Positions 36,131 through 43,812 of a DNA stretch of 64,000 nt are shown in pieces; the stretch's first letter is position 1, and each line of letters opens with the position of its first letter. The stretch is from Caenibius sp. WL (GTDB taxonomy: Bacteria; Pseudomonadota; Alphaproteobacteria; Sphingomonadales; Sphingomonadaceae), in NCBI RefSeq assembly GCF_019803445.1, contig NZ_CP081844.1, forward strand, positions 2,802,501 through 2,866,500, given 5' to 3'. The position numbers and the translations under genes are program-made. The notes beneath the pieces are model-generated. The model was given only the letters and a program-made list of their open reading frames with translations, searched no databases and was not told the origin of the DNA.

Positions 36131-36233
36131 ATAGCTGCATCACCCCATCTTGGCTGATGGGATTACGGCCCACCTGCCCGTGAAGTTGGGCGACAGGTTC
36201 TCCCGCCGCATGTGTCACTCCCCGTTCTTCTGA

Positions 36234-37076
36234 GGGTGCTGTCAGTCCGATGCGAACTGCTCTCCGTTTGGCAGATTCCGGTCTTTGAGTACGCGTGCTC
36301 AGGCCATGAGGTTTTGCCACTCAGCCAGAGCAGCTGAGCGGCGGGCCTTATAGGTTTCTCTATCGACGAGATGGCGTTCTTGATTGAAGTGATTGTGGAG
36401 GTTGGCATGAACCGAAGCAAACTTCTGTAACGACTTCATCTGTCGAAACCTCAGCATCGCCCGCTCTCGTCGCCGGAACGGCAGGTGGCTGTTCTCCACC
36501 CGGTTGTTCACATAGCGGCCGACCTCCTGCTTCTGTTCGCAGCCCAAGTCCTGCATCGCAGCCTTGTAGGAACGAAGCCCATCGGTGGTGATGGTCTCCA
36601 CTGACCCGTGGCGCTTGAGCGTCCTCTTCATGAAACGCAGGGCTGCAGCCTTGTCCCGGGTTTTGGTGACGTAGCTCTCGAGAATCTCGCCCTCGTGATC
36701 GACGGCGCGCCACAGGTAATGCATCTCGCCGTTGATCCGCACATAGGCCTCATCAAGATGCCATCTCCAATGGCGGAAGCCCCGCATCCGGCTGATCCGC
36801 TGCCGGCGGATATCAGCTGCAAACAGCGGACCGAACCGGTTCCACCAGAGACGCACGGTTTCATGACACAGGTCGATGCCACGCTCGAACAGCAGATCTT
36901 CCACGTTCCGCAGCGACAGTGGAAACCTAACATACATCATGACCACGAGGCGGATCACCTCGGGTGACGAGTGGAAGTACCGGAACGGATTGGCTGGTTT
37001 GCGAGTACGGGGCATCGCCCCGCCCTACCCGGCAACTATCGTTCAGCCAATCGGTGCAATCCCTTTGACAGCGCCC
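36234..37076. mobile_element. Intact IS6-family element, copy 2 (843 bp)
   Basis: GGGTGCTGTCAG begins at 36234 and CAGCGCCC ends at 37076, the same length as copy 1. Just outside the right end is TTCTGACAGCCCC, which looks like the tip of yet another IS6 copy. Confidence 0.88.
36299..37015 (-). CDS. IS6-family transposase, copy 2
   Basis: 238 residues, very similar to the product of 5236-5952 with scattered substitutions (for example WHLDEAYVRINGEMHYLWRA). The DDE residues (WHLDEAYV, TTDGLRSY, NNRVENSHLPF) are intact, so this copy is likely functional. Confidence 0.92.
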   Translation of the reverse strand: MPRTRKPANPFRYFHSSPEVIRLVVMMYVRFPLSLRNVEDLLFERGIDLCHETVRLWWNRFGPLFAADIRRQRISRMRGFRHWRWHLDEAYVRINGEMHYLWRAVDHEGEILESYVTKTRDKAAALRFMKRTLKRHGSVETITTDGLRSYKAAMQDLGCEQKQEVGRYVNNRVENSHLPFRRRERAMLRFRQMKSLQKFASVHANLHNHFNQERHLVDRETYKARRSAALAEWQNLMA

Positions 37077-37099
37077 TTCTGACAGCCCCAAGCGATACG

Positions 37100-37480
37100 C
37101 TAATGGCGTTTGGCCATCTCTGCCTCAACGGCATGAATGAAATATTCACCGAATTGACGTGTAGACACATAATTTTGCTCATGGTTGCCAAGATCGTGCC
37201 CGCCGCCGAAGCGCAGCTTTAATCGCGTGAGAATCTCCGGATCATCATCCGCGAGATCGCAGACTAGTGCCTGTAATATGCGCTCGTGGGCCAGCACTCT
37301 CCGCTCTAATCTCGTCACTTCACTTGGCTGCGCGTTCGCCCCCTCAAGAACTTGATTCGCTTCATCAGCCGCTTTCTGCGTAGCAGTAGCAACGGAATTT
37401 CGGATGTTCTTCTGATATTCTTCCAATGAAGATGAAAATGCGGAGAAAGAGCCTGATTTTCTAGAGTAGCCGCTTGTCAT
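37100..37480 (-). CDS. Hypothetical protein with leader motif
   Basis: 126 residues from ATG 37480, where GGAGG stands 7 nt upstream. Mostly helical and charged (SSSLEEYQKNIRNSVATATQ, RLERRVLAHERILQALVCDL) with a polar end. No family is recognised. The leader motif at 37496-37520 lies directly before its ribosome-binding site, as for three other genes in this region. Confidence 0.6.
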   Translation of the reverse strand: MTSGYSRKSGSFSAFSSSLEEYQKNIRNSVATATQKAADEANQVLEGANAQPSEVTRLERRVLAHERILQALVCDLADDDPEILTRLKLRFGGGHDLGNHEQNYVSTRQFGEYFIHAVEAEMAKRH

Positions 37481-37495
37481 ATACGCCTCCGCAGA

Positions 37496-37520
37496 GCGGG
37501 AGCATTCAACTCTCAGTCGC
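37496..37520 (-). promoter_or_regulatory. Leader motif copy 1 (GCGACTGAGAG-N7-CTCCCGC)
   Basis: Minus-strand reading: GCGACTGAGAG, TTGAATG, CTCCCGC, ending 15 nt before ATG 37480. The CTCC can pair with the GGAG of the ribosome-binding site. Confidence 0.65.
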
Positions 37521-37691
37521 ACCGTGCTCAGGAGATAGGGCGATGGGTTGGATATGGGATGCATGGCGCAGCAATCAAGGTGCGGTGGGATACTTGGAGG
37601 ACCCCGTTGCTATGACGGCGAAGCAAAATAACTCGGCCCCCTTATCCGCTTTCATGCGTTTTCTCAGTGGAGGGGTTTCAAGGAGACTGTC

Positions 37692-37829
37692 GTGAACAAC
37701 GACCCCAAAAATGTGCCCACTCCAGATCCCCAAAAGGATGCTCAACAGAAACGCCAGCAGGAACAACAGCAACCCAATAAGCCGGGGCAACAGGCAGATG
37801 AGCCAAAGCAGAGCCCGCAACCCAAGTAA
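37692..37829 (+). CDS. Small Gln/Pro-rich hydrophilic protein
   Basis: 45 codons from a GTG with AAGGAG upstream: MNNDPKNVPTPDPQKDAQQK followed by repeated Q/P/K residues to QSPQPK. It has no hydrophobic core and would be disordered. An intrinsic terminator follows 18 nt after the stop, which supports a real transcription unit. Confidence 0.55.
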   Translation: MNNDPKNVPTPDPQKDAQQKRQQEQQQPNKPGQQADEPKQSPQPK

Positions 37830-37846
37830 GATCACTGAAATAGGAA

Positions 37847-37871
37847 GGGGCGGCCAGAGCGCCCTTTTTCC
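37847..37871 (+). terminator. Intrinsic terminator
   Basis: GGGGCG, loop GCCAGAG and CGCCC form a GC-rich stem followed by TTTTTCCTTT, directly after the 45-residue gene. Confidence 0.7.
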
Positions 37872-37920
37872 TTTGGCCGCAATGAAGCCTCTGGCAGCTT
37901 GGTAAACCTGAGTTTAAGCC

Positions 37921-38160
37921 ATGGAAACAGGTAATAAGATTTGTCCCCATTGCGCCGCTCCAGTTAATCATAGAGCGGTAATGTGTGATCAGTGTGGTTA
38001 CAATTTCGCCACAGGCTTGGAAGCTACTCGCCACAGTTATTCTGTTTCGCCCAAGATGAACCGCTTCGGATGCCTGAAGCTTGTCGGAACCGCTGCTATG
38101 GTGATCGGCCTGATTGGGCTGGTCGCTCATTATTTTGGGCTCTCTATCGCGCTATGGTGA
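37921..38160 (+). CDS. Zinc-ribbon membrane-anchored small protein
   Basis: 79 residues. The N-terminus is a zinc ribbon with two CxxC knuckles (CPHCAAPV and CDQCGYNF); the C-terminus is one hydrophobic helix (LVGTAAMVIGLIGLVAHYFG). This plan, a cytoplasmic zinc ribbon plus a membrane anchor, is common in small bacterial proteins of unknown function. Confidence 0.65.
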   Translation: METGNKICPHCAAPVNHRAVMCDQCGYNFATGLEATRHSYSVSPKMNRFGCLKLVGTAAMVIGLIGLVAHYFGLSIALW

Positions 38161-38279
38161 TAGCTGCTCGATAGCAGTGCATATCTCCTTCAATATTAAT
38201 CCCGGAATAAGGAGGGGTTCGAAATTTTAATTCTGAAGCATAGTATTTTAATTTAATAATATTAAAGTCGATCTTTCTC

Positions 38280-38429
38280 TTAGGAGGATAGGCGTTCATT
38301 TTCCCTTCTCAGGTATATGATTTCAGCGACCATGCGGGGAATAAAAGTTTCGGCAACTGTGGCCGTTTGTCCTTTCGCCCGAATAGCAGCGTTAAGATTT
38401 AACAGGAGTTCTCCATCTATCCGTTCCAT
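38280..38429 (-). CDS. Small hypothetical protein (49 residues)
   Basis: MERIDGELLLNLNAAIRAKG followed by QTATVAETFIPRMVAEIIYL and RRENERLSS. GAGG lies 6 nt before the ATG at 38429. It reads as one or two amphipathic helices. The coding-like composition and the ribosome-binding site support it; no family is recognised. Confidence 0.5.
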   Translation of the reverse strand: MERIDGELLLNLNAAIRAKGQTATVAETFIPRMVAEIIYLRRENERLSS

Positions 38430-38557
38430 GGGAAGCCTCAGTCGTAAGATTTGAAATGTTTATCCCCAATCCCTTGGGGGGTGCATTACGCACCTTCGCA
38501 AGCAAGGCCTCCGCTCGATCTTGACGGGGTTAAGGGCATATTTGCAGGTTTGCTCCC

Positions 38558-39352
38558 TTAACTGAGCCAAGGCTCTGATGTGAATGTGACGGTCAGTTCG
38601 TTTTCGAACGGGATGCACAGCTTTTCAGCATCCTGTGCCGAGCCGTTCAGCCAGATATCGAAATCGGCCGTCTCCAGGACAACTGGCATGCCATCGCGCA
38701 GTGCCCCGGACCTGTCGGATATGCTGGTCATAACCATTGCATAAACCGGCCCCCATTCGTCGCTGTCACGCCAAACTCCAGCACAAGCGAACATAGGGCG
38801 ATCTGCAATCGCAATCCATTTCTGGATGATTTGGCCGTGAAGGACGTCGGTGATTGCGAAAGCATCGAGCGGGATGAGGCATCGCCGCTTGGCGAAGCGC
38901 TCGCGCCACAATGCACTGTCAAGCTGCTTTTTCGACACATTGTTGACAGCCATCAGCAATCGGGTGCCGTCTTCATCGGCCGCCGCTATTGGCATCCCCC
39001 ACGTCATCGAGCGCACCTTGCCATTGGCAATGACCAGACCGGGCGCACCAGGATACACTCTTTCGCCCGCATTGCTCTCCGCTTCGGTCGCGACATGAAA
39101 TGCATGGGCCACCTCTGTGACGCTGCTGGCCAACCGATACAGATTGCAAGTCGATGCCTTTATTGCCGGGCTCGCGCGCTTTTTGAGAGGAAGGTCGTTA
39201 CCTTTTATCGGCAGGTTGACGCGAAGGAACGGGCCGAGATGGCCCCCTTCATTTTCCCATCTTTCGCTTTCCTTCGCAAGCAAGGCGATATCCTCAGCCG
39301 TTGAATGGAAAGCTGAAAAGCGTTTGCGGCTGAATAGTGCCGGCGCGGGCAT
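38558..39352 (-). CDS. SRAP (YedK/HMCES-like) protein with altered active site
   Basis: 264 residues; ATG 39352 has AAAGGAG 7 nt upstream. The SRAP core starts at about residue 69 (CNLYRLASSVTEVAHAF) and includes RRCLIPLDAFA, FACAGVWRDSDEWGPVYAMV and RDGMPVVLE. In classic SRAP proteins the cysteine is residue 2 and crosslinks abasic DNA; here about 67 residues precede it and no start codon abuts it. The usual glutamate (GFYEW) and histidine (IHDRMP) are also absent (LDAFA, ALRDGMP). A role in DNA damage is thus doubtful. The leader motif 39370-39394 precedes it. Confidence 0.75.
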   Translation of the reverse strand: MPAPALFSRKRFSAFHSTAEDIALLAKESERWENEGGHLGPFLRVNLPIKGNDLPLKKRASPAIKASTCNLYRLASSVTEVAHAFHVATEAESNAGERVYPGAPGLVIANGKVRSMTWGMPIAAADEDGTRLLMAVNNVSKKQLDSALWRERFAKRRCLIPLDAFAITDVLHGQIIQKWIAIADRPMFACAGVWRDSDEWGPVYAMVMTSISDRSGALRDGMPVVLETADFDIWLNGSAQDAEKLCIPFENELTVTFTSEPWLS

Positions 39353-39369
39353 CGGACATCTCCTTTGGA

Positions 39370-39394
39370 GCGGGAGTGTCTTACTCTCAGTCGC
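39370..39394 (-). promoter_or_regulatory. Leader motif copy 2 (GCGACTGAGAG-N7-CTCCCGC)
   Basis: Minus-strand reading: GCGACTGAGAG, TAAGACA, CTCCCGC, ending 17 nt before ATG 39352. A CTCC-AAA-GGAG hairpin over the ribosome-binding site is possible. Confidence 0.65.
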
Positions 39395-39533
39395 ATCCTG
39401 CTCGGGTATGCCAATGCGATCGATCAAATATGGGGGCGCTGGTTGTAAATTCAAGGTAAGATCGCGGGAGAAGGCTTGTATTTCCCGTTGTGCACCCCAT
39501 ATCTATATATCGCCTGTTACCCTGCACATAATG

Positions 39534-39560
39534 GCGACTGAGAGACCGTAGCGCTCCCGC
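39534..39560 (+). promoter_or_regulatory. Leader motif copy 3 (GCGACTGAGAG-N9-CTCCCGC)
   Basis: Plus-strand reading: GCGACTGAGAG, ACCGTAGCG, CTCCCGC, ending 16 nt before ATG 39577. An AT-rich stretch with TATATA at about 39512 could be a -10 region, placing the motif in the untranslated leader. Confidence 0.65.
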
Positions 39561-39576
39561 AGTTAGGAGAGCCATC

Positions 39577-39735
39577 ATGGACCTCAATCAATTGCTGTAT
39601 CATCATCAAGTTGCGCTTATTCGTGCGGTGCAAGCCCGTTCCCTTGGCGCCCCGAAAAGCCGTTTCGACTTGGTTGCACATTATGCCAGGAATATCCGGG
39701 CATACCGCAGGAAACATGGGTTGACCCAGTACTAG
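39577..39735 (+). CDS. Small hypothetical protein (52 residues)
   Basis: MDLNQLLYHHQVALIRAVQA, then RSLGAPKSRFDLVAHYARNI and RAYRRKHGLTQY. AGGAGAG lies before the ATG. Short proteins starting MDLNQLLYHHQ are frequent in sphingomonads to my recollection, without known function. It carries leader motif copy 3. Confidence 0.65.
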   Translation: MDLNQLLYHHQVALIRAVQARSLGAPKSRFDLVAHYARNIRAYRRKHGLTQY

Positions 39736-39788
39736 CCTGAACATTGTTTTTCAGGTTCAGGCGGTTTCCTCAAGACATGGAGAGGATC

Positions 39789-40145
39789 ATGGCCGAGGCC
39801 GCATCCAATCACCCCCAGAATGAAAAGCCGCATTATACGAGCCAGGAACGGCAAACGCTTGCGCTGGAAATGATCGCGGATGAGTTGCTGCTGATTTGCG
39901 GTCAGCTTGAGATAATCGCAGCTCGTGGAACCAAAGTACCTAATAGGGCCAGTGAACCGCCCCTAAACGATGCGAGCGAAGTGCCGCACGAGAGCGAAAA
40001 CGGCATTATCCGAGGCGCCATCGAGACTTTTTCAGTCGGCTCTTACCGTTATACCAATTTGGAAGATGCGAGGGCGCAACTACGACGCTCGCATAGGTCT
40101 ACTCAACGAGAAATACAGCATCTCCTGGACCGCAAGCTCGGCTAA
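39789..40145 (+). CDS. Hypothetical protein
   Basis: 118 residues from ATG 39789, which has GGAGAGG 3 nt upstream (ATG 39777 is an alternative). Helical N-terminal half (SQERQTLALEMIADELLLIC), a polar linker, and a C-terminal charged helix (RSHRSTQREIQHLLDRKLG). It follows the 52-residue gene by 53 nt on the same strand. Not recognised. Confidence 0.5.
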   Translation: MAEAASNHPQNEKPHYTSQERQTLALEMIADELLLICGQLEIIAARGTKVPNRASEPPLNDASEVPHESENGIIRGAIETFSVGSYRYTNLEDARAQLRRSHRSTQREIQHLLDRKLG

Positions 40146-40255
40146 TTATTGCTCGGCCACTAACAGGACAAGACCAATCCTACTCATCACACAAAGAGGT
40201 GATATACGCCTTCTCGGTGCTAATTTCCATCTTTGAGCGCGGTACTCGCTCTCAC

Positions 40256-40872
40256 TGTTGATTTCCACTGAGAGCTGACCCGGGAGGGGCACAAATTTCC
40301 ACTGAGAAGTGACCCATGTTTTGACCTTGCCCCTGACTAACTTGTCGGGGGATCCAGGAGTGATCGACATGGAGTTACTGAGTGTAATCCGACGCTGGTA
40401 TTTCCGGCAGCACCTCCCGATCCGTGAGATTGAACGACACACGGGATTGTCGCGCAACACGATCCGCAAGTACCTACGCACGGATACGGTCGATCCGAAG
40501 TTCAGGGTTCCCGATCGGCCGAGCAAGCTGGATCCGTTTGCCGAGAAGCTGTCAGCCTGGCTTCGGATTGAGACCGGCAAGTCGCGCAAGCAGCGACGCA
40601 CAGCCAAGCAGATGCACGCCGATCTTGTGGCCTTGGGATACGACGGTTCCTACAACCGCGTTGCGGCCTTTGCGCGGGCCTGGAAGGCCGACCGCCAGCG
40701 CGACGCCCAGACCAGCGGACGCGGGACTTTCGTGCCGCTGGTGTTCCAGCCCGGCGAAGCCTTCCAGTTCGACTGGAGCGAGGACTGGGCGATGATCGCC
40801 GGCAGGCAGACCAAGCTGCAGGCTGCACATACGAAGCTGTCGCACAGCAGAGCCTTCATCGTCCGCGCCTAA
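40256..40872 (+). mobile_element. IS21-family remnant (left end and istA start)
   Basis: The left end shows the internal repeats typical of IS21 elements, TTTCCACTGAGAGCTGACCC (from 40262) and TTTCCACTGAGAAGTGACCC (from 40297). Coding sequence for IstA follows and stops at 40872; istB and the right end are missing. Confidence 0.8.
40369..40872 (+). pseudogene. IstA transposase, C-terminally truncated
   Basis: 167 residues of a protein that is normally about 500. The HTH region (RQHLPIREIERHTGLSRNTI) and the start of the integrase core (GEAFQFDWSEDWAMIAG, with the first catalytic D) are present, then SHSRAFIVRA and a stop made at the junction with the PRC-barrel gene. It cannot be functional. 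Confidence 0.85.
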
Positions 40873-41180
40873 GCTTGATCAAAATCTGGCGCGTTGTTCG
40901 CCCAGCTCGGCCCGCCTTCGAGCAATCGGCGGTCGGCGGTTACAACGTAGTGGTCGTTCGGCACATCATAGGCCAGAAGCGAAAATGGAATGGGATAGTA
41001 GCTTTTCCCCATGCCGAGAAAACCGCCGAGGCTGAGGATAGCATAAGCGGTATTTCCTGATCGCTTGTCCACCATGATTGCTTCGACATGGCCAAGCTTG
41101 TCGCCATCGCGGGATCGCACATCTAGCCCACTAGTTTTGGCGGTCAGTAGCAGTGATGTCTTTTGCGGTGCGTCAGTCAT
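40869..41180 (-). CDS. PRC-barrel domain protein
   Basis: 103 residues with one PRC-barrel: LDVRSRDGDKLGHVEAIMVD, then GNTAYAILSLGGFLGMGKSY and YPIPFSLLAYDVPNDHYVVT. Stand-alone PRC-barrel proteins are common stress-associated proteins in Alphaproteobacteria. Its 3' end overlaps the IS21 junction by 4 nt, so the last residues may be junction-derived. Confidence 0.85.
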   Translation of the reverse strand: MTDAPQKTSLLLTAKTSGLDVRSRDGDKLGHVEAIMVDKRSGNTAYAILSLGGFLGMGKSYYPIPFSLLAYDVPNDHYVVTADRRLLEGGPSWANNAPDFDQA

Positions 41181-41183
41181 CTC

Positions 41184-41652
41184 TCAGTTCTCCAGCCTGC
41201 TAAAGGCCTCCTGATCACTCAATGGTGAACTGCGTGCTTCGTTCCTTGTTTTGCGGCTGGGTGAACGATCAACTGGAGGGGCAGCCGACGTTTTTGCGCG
41301 ACTCAGGCGCAATCCTGATTCTAGTAACATCAGGTTACTGGCTGCCGGTGAACAAACGAAAGCTCTCACGCAACGAGAGTCGACCGGCTTGAAGGTAGCT
41401 AGCTACTGTTAAGCTCACCCGGCCCATGGAAGTTTATTAGGCCAACATCCGCCAAGCCAATCTTGTTTGCATTTGTGAGCGGCCGCGAAGTAGAACCGTT
41501 TTACGGATCACCCAAGTCAGCTTCGATTGATGTTGTCTCGCCGGTCAACTTGTCAACAGAAAGACGGCTAATCCGAGAATCGAGCTGCGCTTGTATTTCG
41601 CTTATTAATGCCCAACTATGTTTTATCGGTGGCAACGCGCAGTAGGCGTCAT
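41184..41652. other. Intergenic stretch without recognised content
   Basis: About 470 bp upstream of the PRC-barrel gene. One short inverted pair, CTCTCG and CGTGAGAG, lies near 41370; otherwise no supported gene, RNA or repeat was found. It should hold the PRC-barrel promoter. Confidence 0.45.
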
Positions 41653-41678
41653 CGGCTGAGAGACATGCGAGTTCCCGC
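41653..41678 (+). promoter_or_regulatory. Leader motif copy 4 (CGGCTGAGAG-N9-TTCCCGC)
   Basis: A slightly diverged copy: CGGCTGAGAG, ACATGCGAG, TTCCCGC, ending 17 nt before ATG 41696 with GAGGAG in between. Spacing to the start codon matches the other three copies. Confidence 0.5.
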
Positions 41679-41695
41679 TTACGAGGAGTTTTGCC

Positions 41696-41893
41696 ATGTC
41701 ACAACATCTGATTTCCCAAACCACCCCCGACAGTTGGGAAAACGAAGGCGGCGGCCTGTCCTCGTCCAACTTCGAGTTCGTTCGCCTTCCCCGCTTCCCC
41801 ACCGAACTGTACGTCGTCGGCGGTCGTGTATGTGCAAACCTTACGGACGCCGTTGCGCAAGAACCTCGGCTGCTTGGGCGTGGCAGGCTGTGA
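41696..41893 (+). CDS. Small hypothetical protein with leader motif
   Basis: 65 residues (MSQHLISQTTPDSWENEGGG, then LSSSNFEFVRLPRFPTELYV). GAGGAG precedes the ATG at a normal distance and leader motif copy 4 precedes that. A longer frame overlaps it from 41608 and ends in a hydrophobic helix at 41982; I prefer this frame because of the start signals. Not recognised. Confidence 0.45.
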   Translation: MSQHLISQTTPDSWENEGGGLSSSNFEFVRLPRFPTELYVVGGRVCANLTDAVAQEPRLLGRGRL

Positions 41894-41978
41894 CACCCCG
41901 TGACAGCCAAGCTCCGAGCTACTTCGCAGTGTTGACGCCGTTCGCTGCCTTGGCCCTGCTGATCTGGTGTATGGTCAA

Positions 41979-43292
41979 CTAGGCTTTCCTCGCTTGCGAG
42001 GTTACCCAAAAAACGGCCAACAGGCCCACGATAGCCGATGCGAGCGAAGCAAGAAGAATCCCCAACTTCGCCGCAGCCAGCAGTGTTGGCGGGTAAGCTA
42101 GGTTTGCAATGAAAAAGGACATCGTGAAGCCGATCCCGGTCAGAAAGGCACCGGCCGTAAGGAACGACCAGCTCAGACCTGCTCCGAGCCTTGCAAGGCC
42201 GGAGCGTAGCGCCAGCCAACTGAAGAGTAGAACCCCGATCGGTTTGCCGAACACCAACGCGACAAAGATCGCAACGGAGATAGGCTGAAAATCGGACGCC
42301 GAAAACGCGACCCCCGCGTTGGCCAATGCGAAGAGGGGCATGATTGCGAACCCCACCCAGGGGTGCAGCATCATTTCCAGTCGCTCCAACGGCGATAGTG
42401 ACTCACTGATCGCCCTACCCGCTTCCACGAGCTCGCGGCGATCCGATGTATCGCCACTCCACTCATGATCACGTGGATCGAGGACGTTCCCAAGGATGGC
42501 GCGTAGACGCGGCACCCCCACCCAGATGCGCGTCGGCGCCATCAGCCCGAGAATGACCCCGGCAATCGTCGCGTGGAAACCGGAGGAATCGAGACACAGC
42601 CACAAAGCGCTTCCGAGAAGGAAATATATCGGCATGCTCCTGATGCCGAACCGGGCGGCGATGGCGATCAAACCCAAGACGAGGAGCGCAAGGGCGATCA
42701 CGGCGAAATTCCAAGCGTCCCCGTATCCGATCGCCACGACCAGTATCGCCCCGATATCATCGAAGATTGCCAAGGCTATAAGGAACAGGCGCAGGCTATG
42801 TGGAACGCGCGAACCAAAGAGCGCAAGCGCTCCGATGACGAACGCCGTATCGGTGGCCATTACCGTGCCCCAGCCATGCGCGCCGGGTTCTCCGGCCAGG
42901 ACCGTAATGTAGATTGAGATGGGAACTATCATGCCGCCGAGCGCAGCTGCGAAGGGAAGTGCTGCCGTTCGGAGGTTTCGTAGCTCCCCGAGAGCAAACT
43001 CGCGCTTCATCTCGAGGGACACCACGAAGAAGAAGAAGGTCATCAATCCGTCGTTGATCCAGTGCCCCGTTGAACGAGTGAAGTCTAACGAGCCAAGCTG
43101 CAGGCCGATTTGCATCTCCCAGAACGCCAGGAAGCACGCAGACCAGGCAGTATTTGCCACGGTTAGTGCGGCTATTGTGGCAACCAGCAACATGCCCCCT
43201 GCCGCCGCCTCCACCTTGAGGAATTGCGCGAAGGGCTTTGTAATCCGGTCGGCGAACTCATGCGGAAGACCTGGGCTTGCAGGATCGATCAT
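41979..43292 (-). CDS. nhaA: Na+/H+ antiporter NhaA
   Basis: 437 residues with about 12 membrane helices. Family landmarks: INDGLMTFFFFVVSLEMKRE, MATDTAFVIGALALFGSR, the paired acidic residues in ALAIFDDIGAILVVAI (transport Asp pair), and FTMSFFIANLAY. It exchanges sodium for protons at the inner membrane and supports pH and salt homeostasis. The gene is monocistronic in this window. Confidence 0.95.
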   Translation of the reverse strand: MIDPASPGLPHEFADRITKPFAQFLKVEAAAGGMLLVATIAALTVANTAWSACFLAFWEMQIGLQLGSLDFTRSTGHWINDGLMTFFFFVVSLEMKREFALGELRNLRTAALPFAAALGGMIVPISIYITVLAGEPGAHGWGTVMATDTAFVIGALALFGSRVPHSLRLFLIALAIFDDIGAILVVAIGYGDAWNFAVIALALLVLGLIAIAARFGIRSMPIYFLLGSALWLCLDSSGFHATIAGVILGLMAPTRIWVGVPRLRAILGNVLDPRDHEWSGDTSDRRELVEAGRAISESLSPLERLEMMLHPWVGFAIMPLFALANAGVAFSASDFQPISVAIFVALVFGKPIGVLLFSWLALRSGLARLGAGLSWSFLTAGAFLTGIGFTMSFFIANLAYPPTLLAAAKLGILLASLASAIVGLLAVFWVTSQARKA

Positions 43293-43812
43293 CTCACCCT
43301 CTTCATATTGCGGCCTAATGGGTGGTCACGTTTAGACCTCCAGCCGAAACGGTATATCTGCACACCGCAGCATGGGACATAATCCTAACGTGCGAAGCCG
43401 TAGATCGGGCCATATCCCGTACGCACCGCATCCCGTGCATGAATCGCCGCAGGACTTTTTCGTGCTATGCCGGGCGCCCATGCCCACTGTTGGGAATACC
43501 CAAAGCTTGGCGCGAGGCGCATTCCTGCCAACTAGTCCCACGAACATCTCGGACATTCGCGGGACTTGGTCACTCGGCCGAAAGGAGCCGTTCGTTCATA
43601 GTCAAAGCTACCGCTATGAATAGTGATTTACGCGCCGGAATCTGAAAGGACAGCTTTTATCCGGTGTCGAATAGATGCCGGGCTTACGCGTCAGTCGTGC
43701 TATAATGCGCAAGCAAGGCCCTATCTCCTGGAAAGAGGGACTCGCTTGCGATTATCCGGACACAGCTTTTCTCCCCGCAAGCTTTCCGGCTTCCCCGGAA
43801 AGGGGGCTGACT
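43293..43812. other. Intergenic stretch between nhaA and kinase
   Basis: About 520 bp between divergent genes. It must hold both promoters. Short frames exist but none has a convincing start or family match. Confidence 0.45.

Noticed and set aside
36226-37084. 8-bp target duplication around IS6 copy 2
   Set aside because: Flanks TCTTCTGA and TTCTGACA share only part of their bases, and the right one is itself an IS6-like end, so no true duplication can be claimed.
39534-39560. CTGAGAG resembles the start of the thiamine (TPP) riboswitch
   Set aside because: None of the other TPP riboswitch elements (the ACC-TGA and GGATAATACC parts) is present, the element is too short, and no thiamine gene follows.
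40256-40320. CCACTGAGAG repeats as further leader motif copies
   Set aside because: They are the internal terminal repeats of the IS21 element, not gene leaders.
41163-41180. ACTGAGAG just before the PRC-barrel gene start as a fifth leader motif
   Set aside because: The CTCCCGC half is missing and the spacing to the start codon is wrong; it is probably chance.
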